Below, piece after piece: positions 8,415 to 15,925 of a stretch of DNA of 64,000 nt. The notes below the pieces were generated by a model, which was not told the origin of the DNA, did not search any database, and worked only from the letters and a program-made list of their open reading frames with translations. The stretch is from SG8-30 sp963710135 (GTDB lineage Bacteria > Pseudomonadota > Gammaproteobacteria > Steroidobacterales > Steroidobacteraceae), in contig CAVPYY010000006.1 in the NCBI GenBank assembly GCA_963710135.1, forward strand, positions 434,001-498,000, read 5' to 3'. A program made the position numbers and the translations under genes. Position 1 is the first letter of the stretch. Each line of letters begins with the position of its first letter.

Positions 8415-8540
8415 CTTCTCCCCCCGGGCGGGATCCGCCACCGGTCCCGCTTCTTCAGTAAATCGGTATCCACAGTGCCCGCCGACTCAGCGAGTATAGT
8501 CCCTGACGAAGCATAGCGGATCACCCCCCAGAGCCCTGCC

Positions 8541-9974
8541 ATGGACAGCAAAGGTATGCAGATGTCCCCGGTCGATGCCGCCTGGCTGCGCATGGACCGG
8601 CCCACCAACCTCATGATGATCATCGGGGTCTGGGTGCTGGACAAGCCGGTGCGTTTCGAACGCCTGCGCAATGTGATCGCCGAACGCTTCCTGTGCTTCG
8701 AGAGGTTTCGCTACCGGCCGGTGGACGACGGCGTCAGCGCGTCCTGGCAGCTGGACGCGGACTTCGACCTCGACGCGCACCTGCGCCGCGTGGCGCTGCC
8801 CGAGCCCGCCGGCCAGCCCGAGCTGGAGGCCCTGGTATCGGATCTGGCGGGCCTCAAGCTCGACCCGCGCCGGCCACTCTGGCAATTCCAGCTGGTGGAA
8901 CGCTACGGCTCCGGCGCGGCGATCATCCTGCGCATGCATCATTGCTACGCCGACGGCATCGCCATGCTGCGCGTGTTCCTCGACATGACGGACACCGCGC
9001 CGGGAGAGCCCGCCCGCCAGACCCCCGGCGCCGGGCGCAGTACGAGCCCGCCCGAGCCGCCGCCGCTGCCGCTACAGTGGATGAAGCGCCTGCACGTGCC
9101 GGGCATGGATCTGGCGCAGCGTGCGGTCGACGAAGGCCTCGGACTGATCTCGCGCCTGTCGGACATGGCGCTGCATCCGACGCATGCCAACGAACTCGCG
9201 CGGCATGCCCTGGGGGTCACCGCCGAACTCGCCCGCCTGGTGTCCATGCCGGACGACCCGGGCACGCCGCTCAAGGGTCCGCTCGGGCGCCGCAAGCTGG
9301 TGGCCTGGGCCCGGCCGTTGCCGCTCGCCGAGGTCCGCACCGCCGCGCACGCGCTGGGCTGCACCATCAACGACGTGCTGATGAGCTGTGCCGCCGGAGC
9401 CCTCGGCAGCTGGATGCGCGACGTCGGCGAGGACACCGACGGCGTGTCGGTCCGCGCGGCGGTTCCGGTCAACCTGCGCGACCCGGCGCTCGGCGCAGAA
9501 CTCGGCAATCGCTTCGGCCTCGTCTATCTGGACTTGCCGGTCGGCCTGCGCGACCCGCTCGCGCGGGTCACCACCGTGCACGCCGCCATGGCCGAGCTCA
9601 AGGGCTCCTACCAGCCCGTGCTGACCCTGGGGATGATGGCGACCCTGGGGTTGCTCGGCAAACGGCTGGAGAACACCGCCATCGACCTGCTGTCGCGCAA
9701 GGCGAGCCTGGTCGCCTCCAACGTGCCGGGTCCGCAGCAGACCCGCTATCTCGCCGGCCGTCGCCTGACCCAGCTGATGTTCTGGGTGCCGCAGTCCGGC
9801 GATCTCGGCGTCGGCATCAGCCTGCTCACCTATGACGGGAAGGTGCAGTTCGGACTGATCAGCGATCGCAAGCGCATTCCGCGACCGCAGGAAGTGGCGG
9901 CGCGCTTCCCCGTCGAGTTCGAGTCGCTGCTGCTGGCCACCCTGATGGGCCCGTTCCTGCGGCGGGCGTCCTGA
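8541..9974 (+). CDS. Wax ester synthase / diacylglycerol acyltransferase (WS/DGAT)
   Basis: A 477-residue member of the bacterial WS/DGAT (AtfA-type) family, which joins fatty acyl-CoA to a fatty alcohol (wax ester) or diacylglycerol (triacylglycerol). The catalytic HHxxxDG motif is present as HHCYADG (133-139) in a condensation-type N-terminal domain. The C-terminal half has NDVLMSCAAGALGSWM and SNVPGPQQ, also typical. Length is normal. It is divergent from the fatty acyl-CoA reductase with 126 nt between starts, which suggests a shared control region. A strong hairpin follows the stop. Substrate preference cannot be read from the sequence. Confidence 0.93.
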   Translation: MDSKGMQMSPVDAAWLRMDRPTNLMMIIGVWVLDKPVRFERLRNVIAERFLCFERFRYRPVDDGVSASWQLDADFDLDAHLRRVALPEPAGQPELEALVSDLAGLKLDPRRPLWQFQLVERYGSGAAIILRMHHCYADGIAMLRVFLDMTDTAPGEPARQTPGAGRSTSPPEPPPLPLQWMKRLHVPGMDLAQRAVDEGLGLISRLSDMALHPTHANELARHALGVTAELARLVSMPDDPGTPLKGPLGRRKLVAWARPLPLAEVRTAAHALGCTINDVLMSCAAGALGSWMRDVGEDTDGVSVRAAVPVNLRDPALGAELGNRFGLVYLDLPVGLRDPLARVTTVHAAMAELKGSYQPVLTLGMMATLGLLGKRLENTAIDLLSRKASLVASNVPGPQQTRYLAGRRLTQLMFWVPQSGDLGVGISLLTYDGKVQFGLISDRKRIPRPQEVAARFPVEFESLLLATLMGPFLRRAS

Positions 9975-9976
9975 GC

Positions 9977-10007
9977 CCGGTCCGCGCGCTCGTTGCGCGC
10001 AGACCGG
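9977..10007. terminator. Bidirectional terminator hairpin
   Basis: CCGGTC-c-GCGCGC, a 5-nt loop, then GCGCGC-a-GACCGG: twelve paired bases with one internal mismatch. It sits exactly in the gap between the convergent wax synthase (stop at 9974) and the TPR gene (stop at 10012). There is no U-tract. Confidence 0.65.
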
Positions 10008-10011
10008 CGCG

Positions 10012-10869
10012 CTATTCCAACTCGGCCTTGGCCTGCTCGACGTCGAGCCGTTCCATGGCGTCAGCCGGCTTGCAGGCCGCCGCCTTGCGGTACAGCTTCT
10101 CGGCCTCGGCCTGGTTCTTGTCGGCGTCGAGCATCAGCAGGCCGTTCGCGTACTCCATGTGACCGACCGCCGCCAGCGGGTTTAGCTTGACCGCCACCTG
10201 GAAGTACTTGACCGCCTTGCCGCGATCCGCCCCGTAAGTCAGCTTGCCGGCCAGCGCACCGACCTTATCGATGATCTCCGCGTGGAAAGCGCCGAGCGCG
10301 ATGTGCGCATCGGCGTGCTTCGGGGCCAGCTCGATCGTCCGTTCCAGGGCCTTCTGCACTTTCGTGCCCACCCCTTCCGACAGCGCCTTCACCACTGATA
10401 CCCGCTGCGCGTACCGTCCCAGCGCAAACGCGTAGAAATAGTGCGCGTTCGGGTACTTCGGCAGCTTCCGGCAGGCTTCTTCGCCCCGCGCAGCCGCGTC
10501 GGTCAGAATCTTCACCGCCCGCTTGTCGTCCTCTTCCAGATAGGTGCAATAGACCGCGGCGGCCTTGTTCGCCACGGAGGAGCCCAGCGGCCCGAGCTTC
10601 GCGCCCTGGTCGACGGCCGACTGGAAGTCGCCGGCGTGGAAGGCCCGCCAGGCCTCCTGCAGCCTGAGGGCCAGGTCGTCGAAGTCCCCCTTGAAGCCCG
10701 GCACCGGCGCGGCAGGATCCGCGGCCGCGATCTTCGCCAGCCCGGCGGCATCGGGAAACGGCTCGAGGTCCCCGGCATGCAGCCTGGCCCAGGCTTTCTT
10801 CAACGAGTCGCCGGGATAGGTGCAGGCCTTGCTGTCGTAGGGAAACTTGGTCCAGCGTGCTTGAGCCAT
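10012..10869 (-). CDS. TPR-like repeat protein of unknown function
   Basis: A 285-residue soluble protein without signal peptide. Helical repeats resembling tetratricopeptide units are visible, for example NAHYFYAFALGRYAQ, KALERTIELAPKHADAHIALGAF and AVKYFQVAVKLNPLAAVGHMEYA. The first 50 residues (WTKFPYDSKACTYPGDSLKKAW) look like a separate conserved cap. Such proteins are scaffolds; no catalytic motif is visible. It lies between the wax synthase (convergent) and the phasin (divergent, 124 nt between starts), so a role in lipid or polyester storage is possible but only by association. Confidence 0.75.
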   Translation of the reverse strand: MAQARWTKFPYDSKACTYPGDSLKKAWARLHAGDLEPFPDAAGLAKIAAADPAAPVPGFKGDFDDLALRLQEAWRAFHAGDFQSAVDQGAKLGPLGSSVANKAAAVYCTYLEEDDKRAVKILTDAAARGEEACRKLPKYPNAHYFYAFALGRYAQRVSVVKALSEGVGTKVQKALERTIELAPKHADAHIALGAFHAEIIDKVGALAGKLTYGADRGKAVKYFQVAVKLNPLAAVGHMEYANGLLMLDADKNQAEAEKLYRKAAACKPADAMERLDVEQAKAELE

Positions 10870-10993
10870 CTGCGAGCCTCCTGCGGCAATTACGGACCCG
10901 GCTTGTCCCGCGCCGTGACACGGACGCTGCCAGATTCGAGTTATTCTTGCGCCAAGTTACCGGTATCGTGCCGCACGCGGCAAGGAGTGAGTC

Positions 10994-11524
10994 ATGGCTG
11001 TGAAGAAAAAGGGCAGGCTGGGCGCCAAGGGCACGACGACCGGCTCGAAGGACGCCAAGCGCGATCTGAATCTGATGTATTCGGCCAACCAGATCTGGAA
11101 TGCCGGCCTCGGCGCGCTGTCGCGCACCCAGGGGGGCGGCACGAAGTTCTTCGAGGAACTGGTGCGCGAGGGCTCAAAGCTCCAGGGTGGCGCCATCGAC
11201 GCCGCGCAGAAGGCGGTCATGCAGGCTTTCCAGGGCGCACAGAAGACGGTCAACCGGCGCGTGGACGGCGTGCGCGACCAGGCGACGGAGACCTGGGACA
11301 ATCTGGAGAAGATCTTCCAGACGCGGGTGCAGCGCGCGCTGCACCAGCTCGGCATGCCTACCGCCGAGGAGATCACGGCGCTGACGCGCAAGGTCGAACA
11401 GCTCAATAGCAGCGTCGAGAAGCTGGCGGGCAAGGGCGCTCGTCGCGCCAAGCCGAAGGCAAAGGCGAAGACAAAGGGACGCAACCCGGCCAAGCGCCGC
11501 GCACCACGCAAGACCGGAGGCTGA
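10994..11524 (+). CDS. Phasin-family granule-associated protein
   Basis: A 176-residue protein resembling the PhaI/PhaF phasin family (poly(hydroxyalkanoate) granule-associated proteins). Features are NQIWNAGLGALSRTQGGG, FFEELVREGSKLQ, a long amphipathic helix through about residue 120, and LGMPTAEEITALTRKVEQL. Residues about 147-176 are a Lys/Ala/Arg/Pro-rich tail like the histone-H1-like, DNA-binding tail of PhaF, but short. Phasins coat storage granules. No PHA synthase gene lies in the window, and the neighbours make wax esters or triacylglycerols, so this one could coat lipid bodies instead. AAGGAG upstream supports the ATG at 10994. Confidence 0.8.
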   Translation: MAVKKKGRLGAKGTTTGSKDAKRDLNLMYSANQIWNAGLGALSRTQGGGTKFFEELVREGSKLQGGAIDAAQKAVMQAFQGAQKTVNRRVDGVRDQATETWDNLEKIFQTRVQRALHQLGMPTAEEITALTRKVEQLNSSVEKLAGKGARRAKPKAKAKTKGRNPAKRRAPRKTGG

Positions 11525-11551
11525 AGCCGCTAGCGCGGCACGGCCGACCTC

Positions 11552-12775
11552 ATGCTCACTCCCCAGTTGGCCCCGCGCCCGCAGACGACACAGCGCCGTG
11601 TCGCCGTCGCGCTGGCCGGCGGTGGTCCGCTCGGCGCGTTCTTCGCCATCGGCACGCTGCAGGCGCTGGCCGAGGGCATCGACGGACTCGATCTGACGCA
11701 GCTGCATGCCTATGTCGGCGTCAGTTCGGGCTCGATGCTGTCGGCTGCGCTGGCAAACGGCCTGACCCCCATCGACATCGGCCGGCTGGTGATCAGCAAC
11801 GAGTCCGGCGACTTCGCCGCCGACCCCGGAATCTTCCTGCATCCGGCGTACCGCGAATTCGCACGCCGGGCGGGAAGGCTGCCGGCCCTGGCGCTCAGGG
11901 CGCTTGGCTATTACGCCCGTGCCCCACTGTCGCGCAACCTCGCCGAAGTGCTCGAGCCGCTGACCGCCATCCTGCCCAATGGCCTGTTCGACGGCGCGCC
12001 GCTGGAACGGTTCATCAGGAACGTATTCTCGGTCCACGGGCGTACCAACGACTTCAGGCAGCTCGAACGCCGCCTGTTCATCGTCGCGACCGACATCAAT
12101 TCCGGCGAGGCCGCCCGCTTCGGCGAGCCCGGCATGGATCACGTTCCCATCTCCAAGGCCATTCAGGCCAGCACCGCGCTGCCAGGCCTCTATCCGCCGG
12201 TCGAGATCGACGGTCGGGTGTACGCCGACGGCGCATTGCTGCGAACGATGCACACCTCGCTGGTGCTCGATGCGGGTGCCGAGCTGGTGCTGGCGATCAA
12301 TCCGCTGGTGTCCTATGACGGCTCAGGACGTGGCGCTCGCCGGCCAAACGGCAGCGTCACCGATCGGGGCCTGCCGGTGGTGCTGGGGCAAACCTTCAGG
12401 TCCCTGATCCAGTCGCGCATGTTGGTGGGGATGGCGGGCTATCAGTCTCGCTATCCCCATGCCGACATCCTGCTGTTCGAACCCGATCGGGACGACGCCC
12501 AGATGTTCTTCGCCAACGTGTTCCGCTACGCCGACCGCCGCAAGCTCGTCGACCACGCCTACCAGCGCGCCCGCAACGATCTCCGGCGCAACGCCGGGCT
12601 GTTGCGCCCGGTCCTCGAGCGGCATGGCCTGGCGCTCAACATGGGCGTGCTGCGCGACCGGCACCGCAGCTTCCACCTGGCCCTCGAGCGGCAACGACGC
12701 GCCAACATCAACGTGTTGCGCGACCTCGGCCGGACGCTCGATCGACTGGAGCGACTCGTCGCGCGCCGCGCCTAG
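11552..12775 (+). CDS. Patatin-like phospholipase / lipid acyl hydrolase
   Basis: A 407-residue patatin-fold hydrolase. The oxyanion loop GGGPLG (23-28), nucleophile elbow GVSSG with Ser58, and the catalytic Asp in YADGALL (Asp226) are all present, so the Ser-Asp dyad is intact. It has no signal peptide and is probably cytosolic or membrane-associated. Patatins cleave acyl ester bonds in phospholipids and neutral lipids. Beginning 27 nt after the phasin on the same strand, it probably belongs to the same operon and could mobilise stored lipid; this role is inferred. The C-terminal 100 residues are basic and helical. Confidence 0.85.
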   Translation: MLTPQLAPRPQTTQRRVAVALAGGGPLGAFFAIGTLQALAEGIDGLDLTQLHAYVGVSSGSMLSAALANGLTPIDIGRLVISNESGDFAADPGIFLHPAYREFARRAGRLPALALRALGYYARAPLSRNLAEVLEPLTAILPNGLFDGAPLERFIRNVFSVHGRTNDFRQLERRLFIVATDINSGEAARFGEPGMDHVPISKAIQASTALPGLYPPVEIDGRVYADGALLRTMHTSLVLDAGAELVLAINPLVSYDGSGRGARRPNGSVTDRGLPVVLGQTFRSLIQSRMLVGMAGYQSRYPHADILLFEPDRDDAQMFFANVFRYADRRKLVDHAYQRARNDLRRNAGLLRPVLERHGLALNMGVLRDRHRSFHLALERQRRANINVLRDLGRTLDRLERLVARRA

Positions 12776-12801
12776 CGCGTTCGTGACGAGCCGGGAACCC
12801 T

Positions 12802-13536
12802 CTGCCCGAACACACCGGCAATCGCGCCAGCGCCCGCGCCCGCCTGGGCGGCCTGATCGATCGCTACCGGGCGGCCCGCGCGGGCATCGCGACCGATCCG
12901 GACCTGGCGGCCCGGGCACAGGCACTGGCCGCCTACCAGGCCGCGAGGCTCGCCGGGACCTACCAGGACCTGCGGGCCCAGCCGCGCTTTCGGGCGGCGG
13001 TCGATTTCTTTCTCGACGACCTCTATGGGCCACAGGATCTCGAACCGCGGGATCGGCAGATTCTCCAGGCGCTGGGCAAGCTGCAGCGGTTCCTGCCCGC
13101 TCCGGTGCTCGAGGCACTCGCCGGGGCATTCGAACTGCACGTCCTGACGCTGGAACTGGATCGCGCCACCGCGGCCCGGCTGCCTGACCCGCGGGCCCCG
13201 GACGCAACGAGCTATGCCGAGGCCTATCGCGGCGCCGGGCGCTGGCGGGAGCGCGCCCGGCAGATCGAACTGGTCGAGGAAATCGGCGGCCTGCTGGACT
13301 CGGTCGCCCATCGGCCAGAGGTCGGCATCGCGGTGCGCCTGTCGCGCGGACCGGCCCACGCCGCGGGCTACGGCCTGTTGCAGGACTTCCTCGAGCGGGG
13401 CTACGACGCCTTTCGCGCAATGCGGGGCGCCGAGGAATTCCTGGCGACGATCGCGCGACGTGAACGCGCCCTGATGGAGCGGCTGCGGCAGCCCGATACG
13501 GTCGTTCCCGACCCGGCCGAACTGCGCGACGGCTAG
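12802..13536 (+). CDS. Conserved hypothetical protein without a canonical start codon
   Basis: An open frame runs from 12787 to 13536 with coherent protein-like composition: GGLIDRYRAARAGIATDPDL, the string FFLDDLYGPQDLEPRDRQIL, and ELDR and AYRGAGRWRERARQI later. The FFLxDLYGP string recalls a hypothetical family I have seen in proteobacteria, with no known role. There is no ATG, GTG or TTG in frame before 13105, which would remove half the protein; CTG at 12802 is the best early candidate. Either a CTG start is used or a small indel hides the true start. It follows the patatin gene by 26 nt, and its stop touches that of convergent purA (TAGCTA). Confidence 0.6.
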   Translation: MPEHTGNRASARARLGGLIDRYRAARAGIATDPDLAARAQALAAYQAARLAGTYQDLRAQPRFRAAVDFFLDDLYGPQDLEPRDRQILQALGKLQRFLPAPVLEALAGAFELHVLTLELDRATAARLPDPRAPDATSYAEAYRGAGRWRERARQIELVEEIGGLLDSVAHRPEVGIAVRLSRGPAHAAGYGLLQDFLERGYDAFRAMRGAEEFLATIARRERALMERLRQPDTVVPDPAELRDG

Positions 13537-14841
13537 CTAGTCCTGCAGCGGATCGAACGGATGGCGCAGCACGATGGTCTGCGCCCGGTCGGGGCCGGTG
13601 GAAATGATATCGATCGGCACGCCGCAGAGCTCTTCGAGCCGCGACAGGTAGCGCTGCGCGGCGGACGGCAGGCCGTCGTAGCGCGTGACGCCGACCGTCG
13701 ACTCCTTCCAGCCGGGCATGTCCTCGTACACGGGCACGCAACGCGCATATTCGTCGACCAGCAACGGCGGCACGTCGCGCACCTGCTCACCATCGCGGTA
13801 GCCCGTGCACAGCCGGAGGGTGTCGAGGCCGTCCAGCACGTCCAGTTTGGTGACGCACAGTCCCGAAATGCCGTTGTTGAGAATGGATCGGCGCATGGCC
13901 ACGGCGTCGAACCAGCCCGTGCGCCGCGGCCGGCCGGTCACTGCGCCGACCTCCTGCCCCACCCGCGACAGGTGCGCACCGGACTGGTCGAACAATTCCG
14001 TCGGGAACGGCCCGGCGCCGACGCGTGTGGTGTAGGCCTTGATGATCCCGAGCACGTAGTCGACGTCGCGAGGCCCGAGCCCGGTGCCGACGGCAGCGTT
14101 ACCGGCCACCGTGTTCGACGAGGTGACGTAAGGATAGGTGCCGTGATCAATGTCGAGCAGCGCGCCCTGGGCCCCTTCCAGCAGCACGTTGCCGCCCGCC
14201 CGGCGAATGGTGGCGAGCTCCAGCGCGACGTCGGCCACCAGCGGCTTGACGCGTTCCGCCTGTCCGAGACAGTCCTCGAGCACCTTCTGGAAATCCACCG
14301 CCGGCTCGCGGAAATAGTGCTGGAGCACGAAGTTGTGGAAGTCGAGCACCTCGCCCAGCTTGGCCGCGAACTTCTCACGATGGAACAGATCGGCCACCCG
14401 GACGGCACGCCGTGCCACCTTGTCCTCGTAGGCCGGCCCGATGCCACGACCGGTGGTGCCGATCGCGCCGGCGCCGCGCGCGCGTTCCCTGGCGAGGTCG
14501 AGCGCGACGTGGGAAGCCAGGATCAGCGGGCAGTTGGGGCTGACCCGCAGGCGGTCGAACACGGGGACGCCCTGCGCCACCAGCATGTCGGCTTCCTTGA
14601 ATAGTGCCGGCAGCGACAGCACCACGCCGTTGCCGATATAGCAGCGCACGTGCTCGCGCAGCACGCCGGACGGAATCAGCGACAGGACGGTCTTGCGACC
14701 GTCGATGACCAGGGTGTGCCCGGCGTTGTGCCCCCCCTGGAATCTGGCTACGGCGTTGGCCCGCTCTGTCAGCAGGTCGACGATCTTGCCCTTGCCCTCG
14801 TCACCCCACTGGGCGCCGATCACGACCACCATTCTGCCCAT
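13537..14841 (-). CDS. purA: Adenylosuccinate synthetase
   Basis: A 434-residue enzyme, normal length, that couples GTP hydrolysis to joining IMP and aspartate in the first committed step of AMP synthesis. It begins MGRMVVVIGAQWGDEGKGK with the GDEGKGK phosphate loop. GHNAGHTL, GTTGRGIGPAYEDK, the Lys/Arg site around NTVAGNAAVGTG, and the C-terminal GVTRYDGLPSAAQRYL are all in place. It is the last gene of the conserved mutL...hflC-DUF2065-purA run, 9 nt after the DUF2065 gene. Confidence 0.98.
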   Translation of the reverse strand: MGRMVVVIGAQWGDEGKGKIVDLLTERANAVARFQGGHNAGHTLVIDGRKTVLSLIPSGVLREHVRCYIGNGVVLSLPALFKEADMLVAQGVPVFDRLRVSPNCPLILASHVALDLARERARGAGAIGTTGRGIGPAYEDKVARRAVRVADLFHREKFAAKLGEVLDFHNFVLQHYFREPAVDFQKVLEDCLGQAERVKPLVADVALELATIRRAGGNVLLEGAQGALLDIDHGTYPYVTSSNTVAGNAAVGTGLGPRDVDYVLGIIKAYTTRVGAGPFPTELFDQSGAHLSRVGQEVGAVTGRPRRTGWFDAVAMRRSILNNGISGLCVTKLDVLDGLDTLRLCTGYRDGEQVRDVPPLLVDEYARCVPVYEDMPGWKESTVGVTRYDGLPSAAQRYLSRLEELCGVPIDIISTGPDRAQTIVLRHPFDPLQD

Positions 14842-14850
14842 CGCTGCGCC

Positions 14851-15048
14851 TCAGGAACGAACGAGCCAGAGCAGGACCAGCCCGGAGATCATCATGACGA
14901 ACCCGGCCGTTCTCAGCCGTGGGTCGGGCATGGAACTGAAAACCGCCATCGCGCGCTTCATGCCCTGCGGATTGAGGAACGGCAGCACGCCTTCGATTAC
15001 CAGGTACAGCGCAAACGCGGCCGCCAGGTCATGCCACTCGAGCTGCAC
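14851..15048 (-). CDS. DUF2065 family small membrane protein (YjeT-like)
   Basis: A 65-residue protein with two hydrophobic helices (about 8-26 and 46-63) joined by a short polar loop containing NPQGMKRAM and PDPRLRTAG, the typical pattern of DUF2065/YjeT. Its function is unknown. It lies between hflC (7-nt gap) and purA (9-nt gap), exactly as yjeT does in E. coli, and its role may relate to the HflKC membrane complex by association only. Confidence 0.9.
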   Translation of the reverse strand: MQLEWHDLAAAFALYLVIEGVLPFLNPQGMKRAMAVFSSMPDPRLRTAGFVMMISGLVLLWLVRS

Positions 15049-15055
15049 GATCTGT

Positions 15056-15925
15056 CTAGCGGTCCGGCTGCTTCATGTAACGGAAGAACTCGCTGTCCGG
15101 CGCCAGCACCATGATGTCGTCACCGCGCCCGAGCGCCCGGCGATAGGCCTCCATGCTGCGGTAGAAGTCGTAGAACTCGGGATAGCGCTTGTAGGCGTTG
15201 CCATAGATGGCGGCAGCGGTCGCGTCACCCTCACCGCGGATCTTCTCCGCCTCCCGGGTCGCTTCCGCGAGCAACTCGGTCCGCTCGCGATCCGCCGCGG
15301 CGCGCAGCCGCTGCGCCTGCTCATCACCCTCGGCGCGGAGTTGCGCGGCCTGCCGCGCGAAGTCCTGGCGCATGCGGTTGAACACGGAGTCGAGCACGTC
15401 GTCCGGCAGGTCGATGCGCTTGACGCGCACGTCCACCAGCGAAATGCCGAGCTCGCGGACCGACGTGCCGGCCACCTGAACGATATCGCCGATGAACTCG
15501 GATCGCTGCGCGGCAACGACCTGCTGGATCGTCCGCTGCGCGATCACGCCCTTCAGGCCATCCTTGACGATTTCCGCGAGGCGGCTGGCCGCGACGTCCT
15601 CGTTACCGCCGCTGGTCGACTGGTAGTACTGGGAAACGTCGTCGATCCGCCATTTCACGTAGAAGTCGACATTGAGGATCTTGCCTTCACTGGTCAGGAA
15701 CTGCTCCGAGGGATAGTTCCTGGTGAGTACCCGCTTGTCGAAGTGACGCACGTTGTTGATGAACGGCGTCATGAAGTGCAGGCCGGGCTCGTAGTCCGAG
15801 CGCACGATCTCGCCGAAGCGGAACTTGATCGCCAGCTGCGTCTCATCGACCTGGAAAATGCTGTTGGCGAGCACTATCAGGCCCGCGCCGAGCGCCACCA
15901 CCAATGCGAGGATACGGTTGCTCAT
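15056..15925 (-). CDS. hflC: Protease modulator HflC
   Basis: A 289-residue SPFH/band-7 protein. An N-terminal membrane anchor (about 5-24) is followed by the periplasmic SPFH domain beginning QVDETQLAIKFRFGEIV. A charged coiled-coil (about 190-240, QAAQLRAEGDEQAQRLRAAA) and the C-terminal segment with FYDFYRSMEAYR follow. With HflK it forms a large cage around the FtsH protease and modulates turnover of membrane proteins. Its start overlaps the hflK stop by one base (TGATG). Confidence 0.97.
   Translation of the reverse strand: MSNRILALVVALGAGLIVLANSIFQVDETQLAIKFRFGEIVRSDYEPGLHFMTPFINNVRHFDKRVLTRNYPSEQFLTSEGKILNVDFYVKWRIDDVSQYYQSTSGGNEDVAASRLAEIVKDGLKGVIAQRTIQQVVAAQRSEFIGDIVQVAGTSVRELGISLVDVRVKRIDLPDDVLDSVFNRMRQDFARQAAQLRAEGDEQAQRLRAAADRERTELLAEATREAEKIRGEGDATAAAIYGNAYKRYPEFYDFYRSMEAYRRALGRGDDIMVLAPDSEFFRYMKQPDR

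Noticed and set aside
6372..8516. A 714-codon open frame on the plus strand opposite the fatty acyl-CoA reductase
   Set aside because: High GC content leaves long stop-free shadows. Its composition is Arg/His/Gln-rich without motifs, while the minus strand encodes a complete enzyme.
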